A stretch of DNA of 64,000 nt from Micromonospora sp. NBRC 110009 (GCF_030518795.1 NZ_CP130427.1:5890001-5954000), one strand, 5' to 3'; shown: positions 24,517-33,627, counted from the first letter of the stretch. Made by a program: numbers and translations. The notes: generated by a model not told the origin, from the sequence alone.

Positions 24517-25050
24517 CTAGACCCGCCCACCGACATCCTCGACCCCGCCGGGCCGGGCCGGCGGGGTCTCGGCCGCGAGGGTGACCCGGCGGAGCAGGTC
24601 GGACAGCAGGCGCCGGTCCTGCGGGGTCAGGGCGCCGAGCACCCGGTGCTCCTCGTCGCCGACCACCCCGATCGCGCGCCGCCAGGCGGCCCGGCCGTCG
24701 TCGGTCAGTTCGACGTCGATGCGGCGGCGGTCCACGGTGGAGGGGATCCGCCGGACGAAGCCCCGGCGGACCAGCGCGTCCACCCGTGCGGTGATCGAGG
24801 CGGGGGCCATCCGCAGGTCACCGGCGATCTCGGAGGGGGCGGCCCGGCCGCCGCGCCCGGCGAGGACGTGCAGGGTGCCGTACTCCTTCTCCTGCAGGTC
24901 CAGATCGGCCAGGGCCCGCTCCTTGACCTCCCGCAGGTGCCGGGTCAGCAGCGACATCCGGGTGACCGCACCCTCGACGTCAGGGTCCAGGTCGGGCAGG
25001 ACGGGCAGCCAGCGGTCCACGTGCTGGTCGATGCGGTCGCGGTCGGTCAC
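24517..25050 (-). CDS. MarR-family transcriptional regulator
   Basis: A 177-residue regulator. LLTRHLREVKERALADLDLQEKEYGTLHVLAGRGGRAAPSEIAGDLRMAPASITARVDALVRRGFVRRIPSTVDRRRIDVELTDDGRAAW contains the dimer helix, winged HTH and wing (DRRRIDVELT). It starts at GTG 25050, divergent from an MFS gene. The 68-bp spacer has two 13-bp near-identical repeats, each an inverted repeat, so it probably represses itself and the exporter until a ligand binds. Confidence 0.92.
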   Translation of the reverse strand: MTDRDRIDQHVDRWLPVLPDLDPDVEGAVTRMSLLTRHLREVKERALADLDLQEKEYGTLHVLAGRGGRAAPSEIAGDLRMAPASITARVDALVRRGFVRRIPSTVDRRRIDVELTDDGRAAWRRAIGVVGDEEHRVLGALTPQDRRLLSDLLRRVTLAAETPPARPGGVEDVGGRV

Positions 25051-25077
25051 CCGATCACCGTACGCCGGGCCGCAAAA

Positions 25078-25105
25078 ATTCGTTGTCGAAATATTCGATG
25101 TCGAA
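25078..25105. promoter_or_regulatory. tandem MarR operator
   Basis: Two copies of ATTCGNTGTCGAA (25078-25090 and 25093-25105, one mismatch) with a 15-bp period. Each holds TTCG-N4-CGAA. It lies between the divergent MarR and MFS genes and is much richer in A/T than its surroundings. Confidence 0.72.
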
Positions 25106-25118
25106 GTACTCTACGGCG

Positions 25119-26354
25119 GTGACGCATCCACTCCGGCATCCCGCCTTCCGTCTGCTCTTCCTCGGCCGAACGGTCTCCGCCGTCGGCGACGCCGTGGTCC
25201 CCACCGCGCTGGCCCTGGCCGTGCTCCGGGCCACCGGTTCGACCGCCGCCCTCGCCGTGGTGCTCGGCTGCGCCATGCTGCCCCGGCTGCTGCTGCTCCC
25301 CCTCGGCGGCGTGGTGGCCGACCGGTTCGACGCCCGGCGGGTCGCCCTCCTCACCGACCTGGTGCGCTGTGCCGCCCAGTTGGTCGTCGGCGTGGAACTG
25401 CTCGGCGGCGCCCCGACCCTGACCCACCTCGCCGCGGCCTCCGCCCTCGGCGGCGCGGCCTCGGCGTTCGCGATGCCGACCGCGTCCCCGCTGGTCGCCG
25501 GCACCGTCGAGGCCGACGGCCGCCAGCGGGCCAACGCGCTGATGGGCGTCACCGCCAACGCCAGCCGGCTGGCCGGCCCGGCCCTCGCCGGCCTGCTGGT
25601 CTGGACCGCCGGCCCCGGCTGGGCCTTCGTGCTCGACGCGGCCTCCTTCGCGGTCAGCGCCGCGCTGCTGTCGGTCATCCGGGTCCGGCACGTTCCCGTA
25701 CCGCACCGGTCGCTCCGGGCCGACCTGGTCCTCGGCTGGCGGGAGGTCCGCTCCCGGGACTGGTACTGGAGCAGCCTGGTCGCCCACGGCGTGTGGAACG
25801 GCGCCGCCGCGGTGCTGCTCACCGTCGGCCCGGTGATCGCGGTGGACCGCCTCGGCGGGGAGGGCGTGTGGGTGCTGCTCCAGCAGGCCGGGGCGGTCGG
25901 CCTGCTGGCCGGGTCGCTGCTCGCCGCCCGGGTCCGCCCGCGCCGGCCGGTGCTGCTGGGCAACCTCGCCCTGGCCACGTACGCGGCGCCCTTGCTGCTG
26001 CTCGCCGCCGCGGCGCCCGCCCCCGTGGTGGTCACCGCCTACTGCCTCGCCCTGGCCTCCCTCGGCTTCCTCAACCCGGTCTGGGAGACCGTGGTGCAGG
26101 GGCAGTTCCCGCCGGAGGTGCTCGCCCGGGTCACCTCCTACGACTGGCTGATGTCGCTGGGCGCCATGCCGATCGGCTACGCGCTCGCGCCGCTCGCCGC
26201 CCGGGCCTGGGGGTCACCCGCGCCGCTGGCCGTCGCCGGCGTGCTGGTGCTGCTCGCCTGCGCCGGCACCGCCGCCGTCCCCGGCGTACGCCGGCTGGGC
26301 TGGCCGGCCGGCGCCCCGGCCGCACCCGCGGAGCAGGTGCCGGCGGGGCGCTGA
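25119..26354 (+). CDS. MFS transporter (drug exporter-like)
   Basis: A 411-residue 12-helix protein. HPAFRLLFLGRTVSAVGDAVVPTALALAVL is the first helix and GGVVADRFDARRVALLTDLVR the loop 2-3 motif. MFS proteins of this type (MFS_3/enterobactin-exporter-like) export drugs or siderophores. I prefer GTG 25119; an ATG at 25083 in the same frame would translate through the operator repeats (giving MSKYSMSKYS), which is implausible. It is controlled by the divergent MarR gene. Confidence 0.9.
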   Translation: MTHPLRHPAFRLLFLGRTVSAVGDAVVPTALALAVLRATGSTAALAVVLGCAMLPRLLLLPLGGVVADRFDARRVALLTDLVRCAAQLVVGVELLGGAPTLTHLAAASALGGAASAFAMPTASPLVAGTVEADGRQRANALMGVTANASRLAGPALAGLLVWTAGPGWAFVLDAASFAVSAALLSVIRVRHVPVPHRSLRADLVLGWREVRSRDWYWSSLVAHGVWNGAAAVLLTVGPVIAVDRLGGEGVWVLLQQAGAVGLLAGSLLAARVRPRRPVLLGNLALATYAAPLLLLAAAAPAPVVVTAYCLALASLGFLNPVWETVVQGQFPPEVLARVTSYDWLMSLGAMPIGYALAPLAARAWGSPAPLAVAGVLVLLACAGTAAVPGVRRLGWPAGAPAAPAEQVPAGR

Positions 26355-26363
26355 CCGGCCCGG

Positions 26364-26759
26364 TCAGAGCCGGTGACCGGTGGTGGTGTCCACGTGCCCC
26401 GGCACCTCGTCGTGCCGGTCCCCCACGCTGGAGGTGCCGGACGGCTCGAACATCAGGATCGAGGCGCCGTCCGGCGCGGACGGCCGATGCTCCACCCCGC
26501 GCGGCACCACGTACACCGCCCCGCGGGGCAGCACCACCTCCCGCTCGCCGCCGCCCGCGCCGTCACGCAGGGCGATCCGCAGTTCCCCGTCGAGCACCAG
26601 GAAGAACTCGTCGGTGTGGTCGTGGGCGTGCCAGACGTGTTCGCCGGCCACCTTGGCCACGCGGACGTCGTAGTCGTTGACGGTGGTGACGATGCGCGGA
26701 CTCCACAGCTGGTCGAAACGCGCCAGGGCGGCGGCCAGCTCGATCGGCTCAGTGCTCAT
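26364..26759 (-). CDS. cupin-domain protein
   Basis: A 131-residue single-domain cupin. The metal-site motif 1 is visible in EHVWHAHDHTDEFFLVLDGEL (His, His, Glu) and motif 2 in PRGAVYVVPRGVEHRPSA (Pro, His). It probably binds one divalent metal; the reaction is unknown. MSTEPIELAAAL is chosen as N-terminus (ATG 26759). It converges with the MFS gene 9 bp away. Confidence 0.87.
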   Translation of the reverse strand: MSTEPIELAAALARFDQLWSPRIVTTVNDYDVRVAKVAGEHVWHAHDHTDEFFLVLDGELRIALRDGAGGGEREVVLPRGAVYVVPRGVEHRPSAPDGASILMFEPSGTSSVGDRHDEVPGHVDTTTGHRL

Positions 26760-26786
26760 CCACCCATCGTCGCCCACCGGCGCCGT

Positions 26787-27272
26787 TCACAGCGGACGGT
26801 GCATCACGTGCAGCCCCACCCGGCCGAGGGTGGGATGCGCGAACGCCTCCGGCACGGTGCCGATCACGGTGAACCCGAGCCGTTGGTACAGCCGCACCGC
26901 CGTCGCGTTGGACTCCGCCACGGCGTTGAACTGCATCGCGGCGTAACCCTGGCGGCGGGCCCAGTCCAGGGCGTACTCCGCCAGGGCCCGGCCGACGCCG
27001 CGCCCCCGGGCCGCGGCGCCCACCATGAAGCTCGCGGTGGCCACGTGCGAACCCGGGCCGGGCCGGTTGGGGCCCATCTTGGCGGTGCCGAGGAGCGTCC
27101 CGTCCTCCTCGGCGACCACGGTGTGGCCCGGGGGCCGTTCCACCCAGACGTCGTGCAGCACCTCGGCCGGCCACGCCGGGTCGTAGGGGAAGGTGTCCGC
27201 GGCGGTGACGACGGCCGCGACGATCGGCCGGACCTGCGCCCAGTCGGCCTCGGTGAACTCACGGATCAGCAT
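26787..27272 (-). CDS. GNAT-family N-acetyltransferase
   Basis: A 161-residue GNAT protein. MLIREFTEADWAQVRPIVAAVV starts the fold; VATASFMVGAAARGRGVGRALAEYALDWARRQGYAAMQFNAVAESNATAVRLYQRLGFTVIGTVPEAF holds the acetyl-CoA motif (RGRGVG) and the conserved Asn. The YjgM/phosphinothricin-acetyltransferase-like pattern suggests a small-molecule substrate, not decided here. It is divergent from the glycosyltransferase-like gene. Confidence 0.9.
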   Translation of the reverse strand: MLIREFTEADWAQVRPIVAAVVTAADTFPYDPAWPAEVLHDVWVERPPGHTVVAEEDGTLLGTAKMGPNRPGPGSHVATASFMVGAAARGRGVGRALAEYALDWARRQGYAAMQFNAVAESNATAVRLYQRLGFTVIGTVPEAFAHPTLGRVGLHVMHRPL

Positions 27273-27356
27273 CCCGGGCACGGTAGCCACCCGCCCCGGC
27301 CGTCCGCGAGCCGGTTCCGACCGCGACGGGTCAGCGCGCGGTGGCGCGGCGGGACG

Positions 27357-28913
27357 ATGATGGACGGCGTGGCCGAACCCGTCGCCGACCTCGACCGCCC
27401 CGCGCCGGCGGCATCCCCGACCGACCCGCCGGCGCCGGGCCCGCCCACCGCCGCGCCGTGGCTGCTCGGCGCGGCCGTCACCACCGTGCTGCTCCTGCTC
27501 GCCGGCCGGTACGGCTACCACCGCGACGAGCTGTACTTCCTGCTCTGCGGCCGGCACCTGGACTGGGGCTACGTCGACCAGGGCCCGCTCGTGCCCGCCC
27601 TGGCCCGGCTGGCCGACACCGTCGCACCGGGCAACCTGGTGGTGCTGCGTACCCCCTCGGCGCTGCTCGGCGGCGGGGCCGTGGTGCTGGTCGCGGCGAT
27701 CGCCCGGGAGTTCGGCGCGGGCCGCGGCGGCCAGATGCTCGCCGCGTTCCTCGCCGCCACCTCGGGCATCGTGCTGGCCGCCGGGCACCTGCTCAGTACC
27801 ACCACCGTCGACCTGGCGGTCTGGCTGGTCGCGACCTGGTGCGCGGCGCGGATGCTGCGCACCGGGGACAGCCGGTGGGCCCTCGGCGCGGGGCTCGCAC
27901 TCGGGGTCGGCCTGCTCAACAAGCCGCTGCCCGCCCTGCTCGGCGTCGGCCTGCTGGCCGGGGTGGCGGTCGCCGGACCGCGCCGGCTGCTGCGGGACCG
28001 GTGGGTGCTGGCCGGCGCCGGGGTCGCCGCCCTGCTCGCCGTGCCCTACCTGGCGTGGCAGGCCGCGCACGGCTTCCCGCAGCTCTCGGTGGCCTCCTCG
28101 ATCGCCGGCGGGGACAGCTCCTACAGCGGCCGCCTGGACGCCGTCCTGCTGCAACTGATGATCATCAGCCCGTACGCGGCGCCGATCTGGATCGCCGGGC
28201 TGGTGGCGCTGCTGCGCCGGCCGGCGTGGGCGGCCTACCGGGCGCTGGGGTGGGCGTGGCTGGTGGTGTTCGCGCTCGTCCTGATCCTCGGCGGCAAGGG
28301 CTACTACGACGCGCCGCTGCTGCTGGTGCTCACCGCAGCCGGCGCGCCGGCGGCCGCCGCCTGGGCCGGCCGGGGCGCGGCGCGGCTGCGGCGGGTGCTG
28401 CTGGCCGCGGGCGCCGCGGTCACGCTGGCCGGCAGCGCGGTGCTGCTGCTGCCCACCCTGCCGGCCGACCGGCTGCCCGGTTTCGTGGTCGAGGTCAACT
28501 ACGACGCGGGCGAGACCATCGGCTGGCCGGCGTTCGCCGACTCGGTCGCCGCCGTCCACCGCGGCCTGCCCCCGGCGGAGCGCGCCCGCACGGTCGTGCT
28601 CACCGGCAACTACGGCGAGGCCGGGGCGCTGGCCCGGTACGGGCCCGCCCGGGGCCTGCCGCGGGCGTACTCGGGGCACAACAGCATGGCCGGATTCGGC
28701 CGCCCGGCCGACGACGCCGACGTGGTCATCGCCGTCGGCTGGGCCCGCCCGGACCGGCTCCGGAGCTGGTTCACCGAGGTCACCGAGGCCGGCCGGATGG
28801 ACCAGCGGGTCGACGTCGACAACGACGAGAACGGGATGCCGATCTTCGTCTGCCGGGGCATGCCGCGCCCGTGGTCGCAGATCTGGGACAGCGAGATACG
28901 CCACGCCTCGTGA
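27357..28913 (+). CDS. GT39/ArnT-like membrane glycosyltransferase
   Basis: A 518-residue polytopic protein. After a Pro/Ala-rich N-tail, the first helix is followed by the signature GRYGYHRDELYFLLCGRHLDWGYVDQGP, the acidic extracytoplasmic loop of GT-C (PMT_2/ArnT) enzymes with Asp-Glu and Asp near residues 55-70. About ten more helices and a C-terminal soluble part (VVLTGNYGEAGALARYG...GHNSMAGFG) follow. These enzymes transfer sugars from polyprenyl-phosphate donors outside the membrane. Donor and acceptor are unknown. ATG 27357 or 27360. Confidence 0.87.
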   Translation: MMDGVAEPVADLDRPAPAASPTDPPAPGPPTAAPWLLGAAVTTVLLLLAGRYGYHRDELYFLLCGRHLDWGYVDQGPLVPALARLADTVAPGNLVVLRTPSALLGGGAVVLVAAIAREFGAGRGGQMLAAFLAATSGIVLAAGHLLSTTTVDLAVWLVATWCAARMLRTGDSRWALGAGLALGVGLLNKPLPALLGVGLLAGVAVAGPRRLLRDRWVLAGAGVAALLAVPYLAWQAAHGFPQLSVASSIAGGDSSYSGRLDAVLLQLMIISPYAAPIWIAGLVALLRRPAWAAYRALGWAWLVVFALVLILGGKGYYDAPLLLVLTAAGAPAAAAWAGRGAARLRRVLLAAGAAVTLAGSAVLLLPTLPADRLPGFVVEVNYDAGETIGWPAFADSVAAVHRGLPPAERARTVVLTGNYGEAGALARYGPARGLPRAYSGHNSMAGFGRPADDADVVIAVGWARPDRLRSWFTEVTEAGRMDQRVDVDNDENGMPIFVCRGMPRPWSQIWDSEIRHAS

Positions 28914-28952
28914 CCGGGTCGCGGGCCGGCCGGCCGGGCCATACTTGGCGCC

Positions 28953-29771
28953 ATGCTCTGGGGTGTCAGCGGACCGCTCTTCCTCCTCGACTACGTCACG
29001 GCGGTCGCCGCCGCCCTGGCGATCGCCCTGGCGGCACGCGAGCTCACCGGCCGGCGGGCCCGGGGCGCGGCACCGGACACCGTCGAGCTGGCGTACCTGA
29101 CCGACCGGGCGGGCCTGGCCTGCCAGGTCGGCATGGCCGCGCTGCGCCGCGCCGGCGTCGTGCACCTCGGCGAGCTGGCCACCCTGTCCGTGGACGGGCC
29201 ACCACCACCCCGCTCGACCGCGCTCGTCCGCGCCCTGCACGCCGCGCTGCGCCGGCCGCAGACCTGGGCCGCCGTGCTCGCTGACCCGGCCGTGGGCCGG
29301 GCCCTGCGCCGGCTGGTCGGCCGGCTGGTCCGCGACGGCTGGCTGCTCACCCCGGCGCAGCGGCGACGCGTCGCGCTGGCCACCCTGCCGCTGTTCGCGG
29401 TCGCCGCCGTCGGGGTGACCCGGCTGGTGGACAGCGCCGTCGAGGGCCGCGACGCCGGCGGGCCCGCCTCCGTGGCGGGCCTGCTGCTGTGCTGCCTGGC
29501 CACCGCCCTCGGCGGCTGGTGGCTGTGCGAGGTGCCGGAGACCGGGGCGGCGGCCCGGCGACTGCTGCGCCGGCTCCGCCGCGAGCACACCGACCTCGCC
29601 CCCGAGCGGCGCCCGGCGTGGAGCGAGCGCGGCACCGACGAGCTGCTGACCGGTATGGCCCTGTTCGGGCCGCGCCCGCTGCTCGCCGTCGACCCCCGGT
29701 TCGCGGTGCAGGTCGGCGTCGACCCGGAGGGCACCCGTCCGGCCCAGCAGCCGAAGCTCGCCCGCCGCTGA
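28953..29771 (+). CDS. TIGR04222-type membrane protein
   Basis: A 272-residue protein. It begins MLWGVSGPLFLLDYVTAVAAAL (first helix) followed by an ELAYLTDRAGLACQVGMAALRRAGVVHL segment, the conserved start of TIGR04222 proteins. Two further helices (ATLPLFAVAAVGVTRLV, VAGLLLCCLATALGGWWL) and an Arg-rich cytoplasmic tail follow. The family is actinobacterial and uncharacterised; some members have Cys/Gly-rich ends, absent here. It lies 39 bp downstream of the GT39 gene and may be co-transcribed. Confidence 0.8.
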   Translation: MLWGVSGPLFLLDYVTAVAAALAIALAARELTGRRARGAAPDTVELAYLTDRAGLACQVGMAALRRAGVVHLGELATLSVDGPPPPRSTALVRALHAALRRPQTWAAVLADPAVGRALRRLVGRLVRDGWLLTPAQRRRVALATLPLFAVAAVGVTRLVDSAVEGRDAGGPASVAGLLLCCLATALGGWWLCEVPETGAAARRLLRRLRREHTDLAPERRPAWSERGTDELLTGMALFGPRPLLAVDPRFAVQVGVDPEGTRPAQQPKLARR

Positions 29772-29795
29772 CCGGCCGCCGGCCCTGTTCCGGGA

Positions 29796-31277
29796 TCAGC
29801 GGAGCTCGTCGGCCGAGCGGATCACCCGCGCCAGGTCCCGCACCTCCGCGTCCTCGGTCGCGGCGGCCGCCCCGTCCGCGATCCGCGCCAGATCCGCCAG
29901 CCGCACCTGCGCGCCGTCCCGGCCACCCTGCAGCGCGACGGCGAACCAGGCCGCCGCGTAGCAGGTGCGCAGGCGCGGCGAGGCGGCCTCGAAGTCGCCG
30001 CTCACGTCGGCGACGCGCACCGACTCGTACGTCTCGGCCGGCGCCCGGTCCGTCGGATCGGTCCAGCGCACCTGCACTCGCGCGACCCGGGCCGAGGCGG
30101 GCGCCTCGTCGACGAGCTGCACGGCGTAGAGCGCCGTCACGCTGTGTCCGGGGCCGACCTCGCCCCCGTCGACGCGGTCGTCGCGGAAGTCCTCGTCGGC
30201 GAGGGCCCGGTTGTCGTACCCGACGAGCCGGTAGGACCGCACCGCCGCCGGGTCGAAGCTGACCTGCACCTTGGTGTCGAGCGCCCGGACGCCCAACGTC
30301 GCGGGCAACCGGTCCACGAACAGCTTGCGGGCCTGGTCCCGCTCGCTGACGTACACCACGAATCCGTCGCCGCGGTCGGCGAGCTGCTCCATCAGTTGGT
30401 CGCCGTAGTCGCTGCCGACGCCCACGCCGAGCAGGGCGATCTCCTTCTCCGCCTCGTCGCGTACCCGGCGCAGGATCGGCTCCGCGTCGGTGTTGCCGAC
30501 GTTGGCCAGCCCGTCGGAGAGCACGATCACCCGGTTCGTGCGGCCGGGGCGGAACGCCTCGCGGGCCACCTGGTAGCCGAGCACCAGACCGGCTTCCAGA
30601 TTGGTGCTGTCCCGGGTCCGCAGCGAGTCGATGGCGTCGTGCAGCCGCCGGGCGTCGGAGACCGGGGTCATCTCCCGGACCACCCGGGCCTGGGTGCTGA
30701 ACTCGACGATGGCGATGGAGTCGGTGGGGCGCAGCTGGTCCACGAGGGTGTGCAGCGCGTCCTGCACGAGGTCCAGCCGTCCGGGCCCGTCCATCGACCC
30801 GGAGACGTCGATGACGAAGGTGAGGGCGGCGTCCGGTCGGCTCTGCCCGCTCTGCCCACGGGTCTGCAGCCCGACCCGCATCAGCCGGACGTCGCCCGCC
30901 GCCTCGTGGGTGCGGGGCGGGCGGGCGCCGTCGACGTGCACGGCGAAGCCGTCGCCGGCCGGCTCGGGATAGTCCTGGCGGAAGGAGTTGACGAACTCCT
31001 CGGGCCGCACCGCCGTCGGATCCGGCAACCGGCCGTCCTCGATCTGTCGGCGGGCGTAGCCGTACGACGCGGTGTCGATGTCGACGCCGAAGGTGGACTG
31101 CGGGTCCTCGGCGGCCCTCGTGTCACCGCCGCCGGACCAGGGCGTGCCGTCGTGCTGCCGGACCGGACCCTGGGCCGTGTCGCTGCGCCCTGCGTTGTCG
31201 GCGGCGGTGCAGGCGGTGATCGTCGTCGCGGCGGTCAACGCCGTCAGCAGCAGCGGCAACCGTCTCCAGTGGGCCAT
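29796..31277 (-). CDS. von Willebrand factor A lipoprotein (YfbK-like)
   Basis: A 493-residue protein. The lipoprotein signal peptide ends with the lipobox TITAC, so lipidated Cys is residue 23. A vWF N-terminal domain (FGVDIDTASYGYARRQIEDGRLPDPTAVRPEEFVNSF) is followed by a vWA domain with the MIDAS motif DVSGSM, plus Thr in RDSTNLEAG and Asp in VLSDGLANVG. The C-terminal DUF3520 region closes it. YfbK-like proteins are uncharacterised envelope proteins. The ATG is preceded by GGGAGG. The roughly 250-bp upstream spacer shows no further gene. Confidence 0.9.
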   Translation of the reverse strand: MAHWRRLPLLLTALTAATTITACTAADNAGRSDTAQGPVRQHDGTPWSGGGDTRAAEDPQSTFGVDIDTASYGYARRQIEDGRLPDPTAVRPEEFVNSFRQDYPEPAGDGFAVHVDGARPPRTHEAAGDVRLMRVGLQTRGQSGQSRPDAALTFVIDVSGSMDGPGRLDLVQDALHTLVDQLRPTDSIAIVEFSTQARVVREMTPVSDARRLHDAIDSLRTRDSTNLEAGLVLGYQVAREAFRPGRTNRVIVLSDGLANVGNTDAEPILRRVRDEAEKEIALLGVGVGSDYGDQLMEQLADRGDGFVVYVSERDQARKLFVDRLPATLGVRALDTKVQVSFDPAAVRSYRLVGYDNRALADEDFRDDRVDGGEVGPGHSVTALYAVQLVDEAPASARVARVQVRWTDPTDRAPAETYESVRVADVSGDFEAASPRLRTCYAAAWFAVALQGGRDGAQVRLADLARIADGAAAATEDAEVRDLARVIRSADELR

Positions 31278-31528
31278 CGGATCCTCCCGGCGGGCTGAGG
31301 GGTGGGTGATCCGGCGGCGCCGCCGCGGGATCCCTTTCGGTCATTGACGCAGAGCCACCGCGCCGCGGCTCCCGCTGTGGCCGAGCCGATACCCAAGCGT
31401 GAATCTCGTGACCGGTCCGTGTGCGAGACGTGACCTGAGCGGGCGGGCCCCGCCCTGCGGCACCCGCCGGGATGGGGCAGAGTGAGGGCCCGGTTGTCCG
31501 CAGCCGGGACGACGAGAGGAGGGCGACC

Positions 31529-32989
31529 GTGGAGGGCCCGACCGGGGTGGTGTTCCCCGAGACCGGCGGTACCCGCAGCACGACGGCGCTGGGCCGGGCC
31601 GTGGTCGCCGATGCCCTGCGCGCCGTCGACCCGGTCGGCGCGCGCGCCGCCGAGCACGAGACGAACTGGCGGCACGGCTACCTCGGCCACTTCCGCCGCC
31701 TGGTCGAGGCCGGCCTGCTCTCCCGCGAGGCGGCGCTCACCATCGCCCGGGACGGGCTGGCCGCCCTGCACACCCGGATGCGCTACCTGCCCGCCGGCGG
31801 CGCGGAGGTGGGGCTGGCCGAGGCGTTCGACCTGCCGGATCCGGAGCCGCTGGAGACCGCCACGGTGACCGGGACCGGCGAGGTGCAGCGGGAGCTGTCC
31901 CTGCCGTACCGGGGGCAGCGACTGCGCGGCGACGACCTGCGCCGCCGTCTCGACGCCTGGGTGGACGCCGGGGTGATCGAGCCGAGCTGCGCCGAGGCGG
32001 TCCGGGTGGTGCTGGCCAACCCGGACTGGCTGGACCTGGGCGACCAGCGCATCGTGGTGCTCGGTGCGGGCGCGGAGATGGGCCCGCTGCCGTCCGTGCT
32101 GCGCTGGGGCGGTGAGGTCGTCGCGGTCGACCTGCCCCGCCCGGAGATCTGGCGTCGCCTGCTGCGCACCGCCCACAGGTACGGCGGGCGCCTGCACCTG
32201 CCGGTCCGACCGGGCACCGGCGGGGACGACGACGCCCTCGCCGCCGGGGCCGGCGCGGACCTGCTGCACCGCCTCCCCCAGGCCGCCGCCTGGCTGAGCG
32301 GCCTGGACGGGCGCCTGGTGCTGGGCAACTACGTGTACGCCGACGGCGCGACCAACGTGCGCGTGGCCACCGCCGTCGACGCGCTCACCGTCCACCTGGG
32401 CCGACGCCGTCCGGACGTCGCGCTGGCGTTCCTGGCCACCCCCACCGACGTGTACGCCGTCCCCGCCGAGGCCGTCGCCCACGCCGAACGCGGGTACGCC
32501 GCCCGGGGCCTGGCCCGCCGGTCCCTGCGGGTGCTCTCCGGCGGCCGGCTGCTGCACCGCAACTACCCGCCGCACGCCGACCCGGGGATCAACGACAGCC
32601 TCGTCCCCCAGCAGGGACCGAACTACGCCCTGGCCAAGCGGCTGCAGCGGTGGCGGGCGGCGGTGGCCCGCGAGGCCGGGACGACGGTCTCGCTCACCGT
32701 GGCGCCGCCGACCCGCACCCGCTCGGTGCTGCGCAACCGCGCCCTCGCGGCCGCGTACGCGGGGGCGCACCGGTTCGGCATCGAGGTGTTCGAGCCGGCG
32801 ACCAGCAACACCCTGATGGCCGCGCTGCTGGTGCACGACCTGCGCACCGGGGGCGGCCCCGCGCAGGAGCACCCGTGGCGGGACGAGGCGTACGCGGCGG
32901 CGCACGGCGGCCTGTGGCGGGTGCCGTACGCCCCGCGCAGCGCCCTCGGCCTGGCGGTGCTGCTCGGCCTGGGCGGCGCACGCGCCTGA
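31529..32989 (+). CDS. conserved protein of unknown function with Rossmann-like motif
   Basis: A 486-residue soluble protein that I do not recognise. A helical N-terminal region (ETNWRHGYLGHFRRLVEAGLLSREAALTIARDGLAALHTRM) is followed near residues 160-200 by DLGDQRIVVLGAGAEMGPLPSVLRWGGEVVAVDLPRPEIWRRLL, a clear nucleotide- or SAM-binding Rossmann segment. A long C-terminal region has repeated LHRNYPPHADPGINDSLVPQQGPNY-like stretches. GTG 31529 with AGGAGGG 5 nt upstream is the start. It might be a dehydrogenase or methyltransferase-like enzyme; no catalytic motif settles this. Confidence 0.7.
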   Translation: MEGPTGVVFPETGGTRSTTALGRAVVADALRAVDPVGARAAEHETNWRHGYLGHFRRLVEAGLLSREAALTIARDGLAALHTRMRYLPAGGAEVGLAEAFDLPDPEPLETATVTGTGEVQRELSLPYRGQRLRGDDLRRRLDAWVDAGVIEPSCAEAVRVVLANPDWLDLGDQRIVVLGAGAEMGPLPSVLRWGGEVVAVDLPRPEIWRRLLRTAHRYGGRLHLPVRPGTGGDDDALAAGAGADLLHRLPQAAAWLSGLDGRLVLGNYVYADGATNVRVATAVDALTVHLGRRRPDVALAFLATPTDVYAVPAEAVAHAERGYAARGLARRSLRVLSGGRLLHRNYPPHADPGINDSLVPQQGPNYALAKRLQRWRAAVAREAGTTVSLTVAPPTRTRSVLRNRALAAAYAGAHRFGIEVFEPATSNTLMAALLVHDLRTGGGPAQEHPWRDEAYAAAHGGLWRVPYAPRSALGLAVLLGLGGARA

Positions 32990-33032
32990 CCCAGGCCAGG
33001 TTTCCGCTCCCGGCCCCCGGGAAGCCAACCGC

Positions 33033-33617
33033 ATGGCCGAGACCTTCGCTGATCAGGACCTGACCACCCTGCGGTCCATCGCGCGCGGTGCCGGCATACC
33101 GGACACCGAGCGCGTACCGCACGACGAACTGGTCGACATGTTGCGCCGGGCGGGTCTGGCCGACCCGGACGGTCGGCCGATCGATACCAGCCTGGCGGAT
33201 CCCGGTGACCCGGGCACCGCCGAGGGCGTCTACCACGGCCGGGGCGTCGGACGCCGCGAGTCCGCCGGCGGATCTGCCGCCGCGACGGGCTGGCCGGACC
33301 AGCCGACGCAGGATCCGGCCGGGCTGTCCAGGCTGCCCCGCAGCAGTCTCACGCTCGGTGACGAGAGCACCGGCGGCCGGGCCGCCGAGGAGGCGATCGG
33401 CGCGCAGCCCGGCGAGTCCGGCACGGAGATTCCGGACCGGACACAGGGCCCGGACGGTCGCCGGGGCGACATCCGGGATCCGGCCGGGCTGTCCGGGCTG
33501 CCCCGCAGCAGTCTCACGCTCGGTGACGAGAGCACCGACGGTCGAGCCGCCGAGGAGGCGATCGGCGCGCAACCCGGCGAGTCCGGCACCGAGATTCCGG
33601 ATCGCACGCAACGCTGA
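33033..33617 (+). CDS. Rho-N-like protein with internal 55-residue duplication
   Basis: A 194-residue protein. Residues 1-45 (DLTTLRSIARGAGIPDTERVPHDELVDMLRRAGL) resemble the Rho N-terminal/SAP helical module that binds nucleic acid. The rest is hydrophilic and low in predicted structure, and contains two near-identical 45-residue units (DPAGLS-LPRSSLTLGDEST...EEAIGAQPGESGTEIPDRTQ) spaced by 55 codons. Function is unknown; similar small disordered proteins are found near stress genes. It is followed by a strong terminator. Confidence 0.7.
   Translation: MAETFADQDLTTLRSIARGAGIPDTERVPHDELVDMLRRAGLADPDGRPIDTSLADPGDPGTAEGVYHGRGVGRRESAGGSAAATGWPDQPTQDPAGLSRLPRSSLTLGDESTGGRAAEEAIGAQPGESGTEIPDRTQGPDGRRGDIRDPAGLSGLPRSSLTLGDESTDGRAAEEAIGAQPGESGTEIPDRTQR
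33312..33611 (+). repeat. direct repeat, 2 copies of ~135 bp, 165-bp period
   Basis: Copy 1 spans about 33312-33446 and copy 2 about 33477-33611, both in frame inside the Rho-N-like gene. They differ at a small number of positions, many of them third codon positions. The near-identity at DNA level suggests recent duplication or ongoing unequal exchange. Confidence 0.85.
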
Positions 33618-33627
33618 CCCCGGATGG

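Noticed and set aside
25083..25118. Longer N-terminus of the MFS gene reading MSKYSMSKYS
   Set aside because: It is produced by the operator direct repeat and is not like MFS N-termini; GTG 25119 fits.
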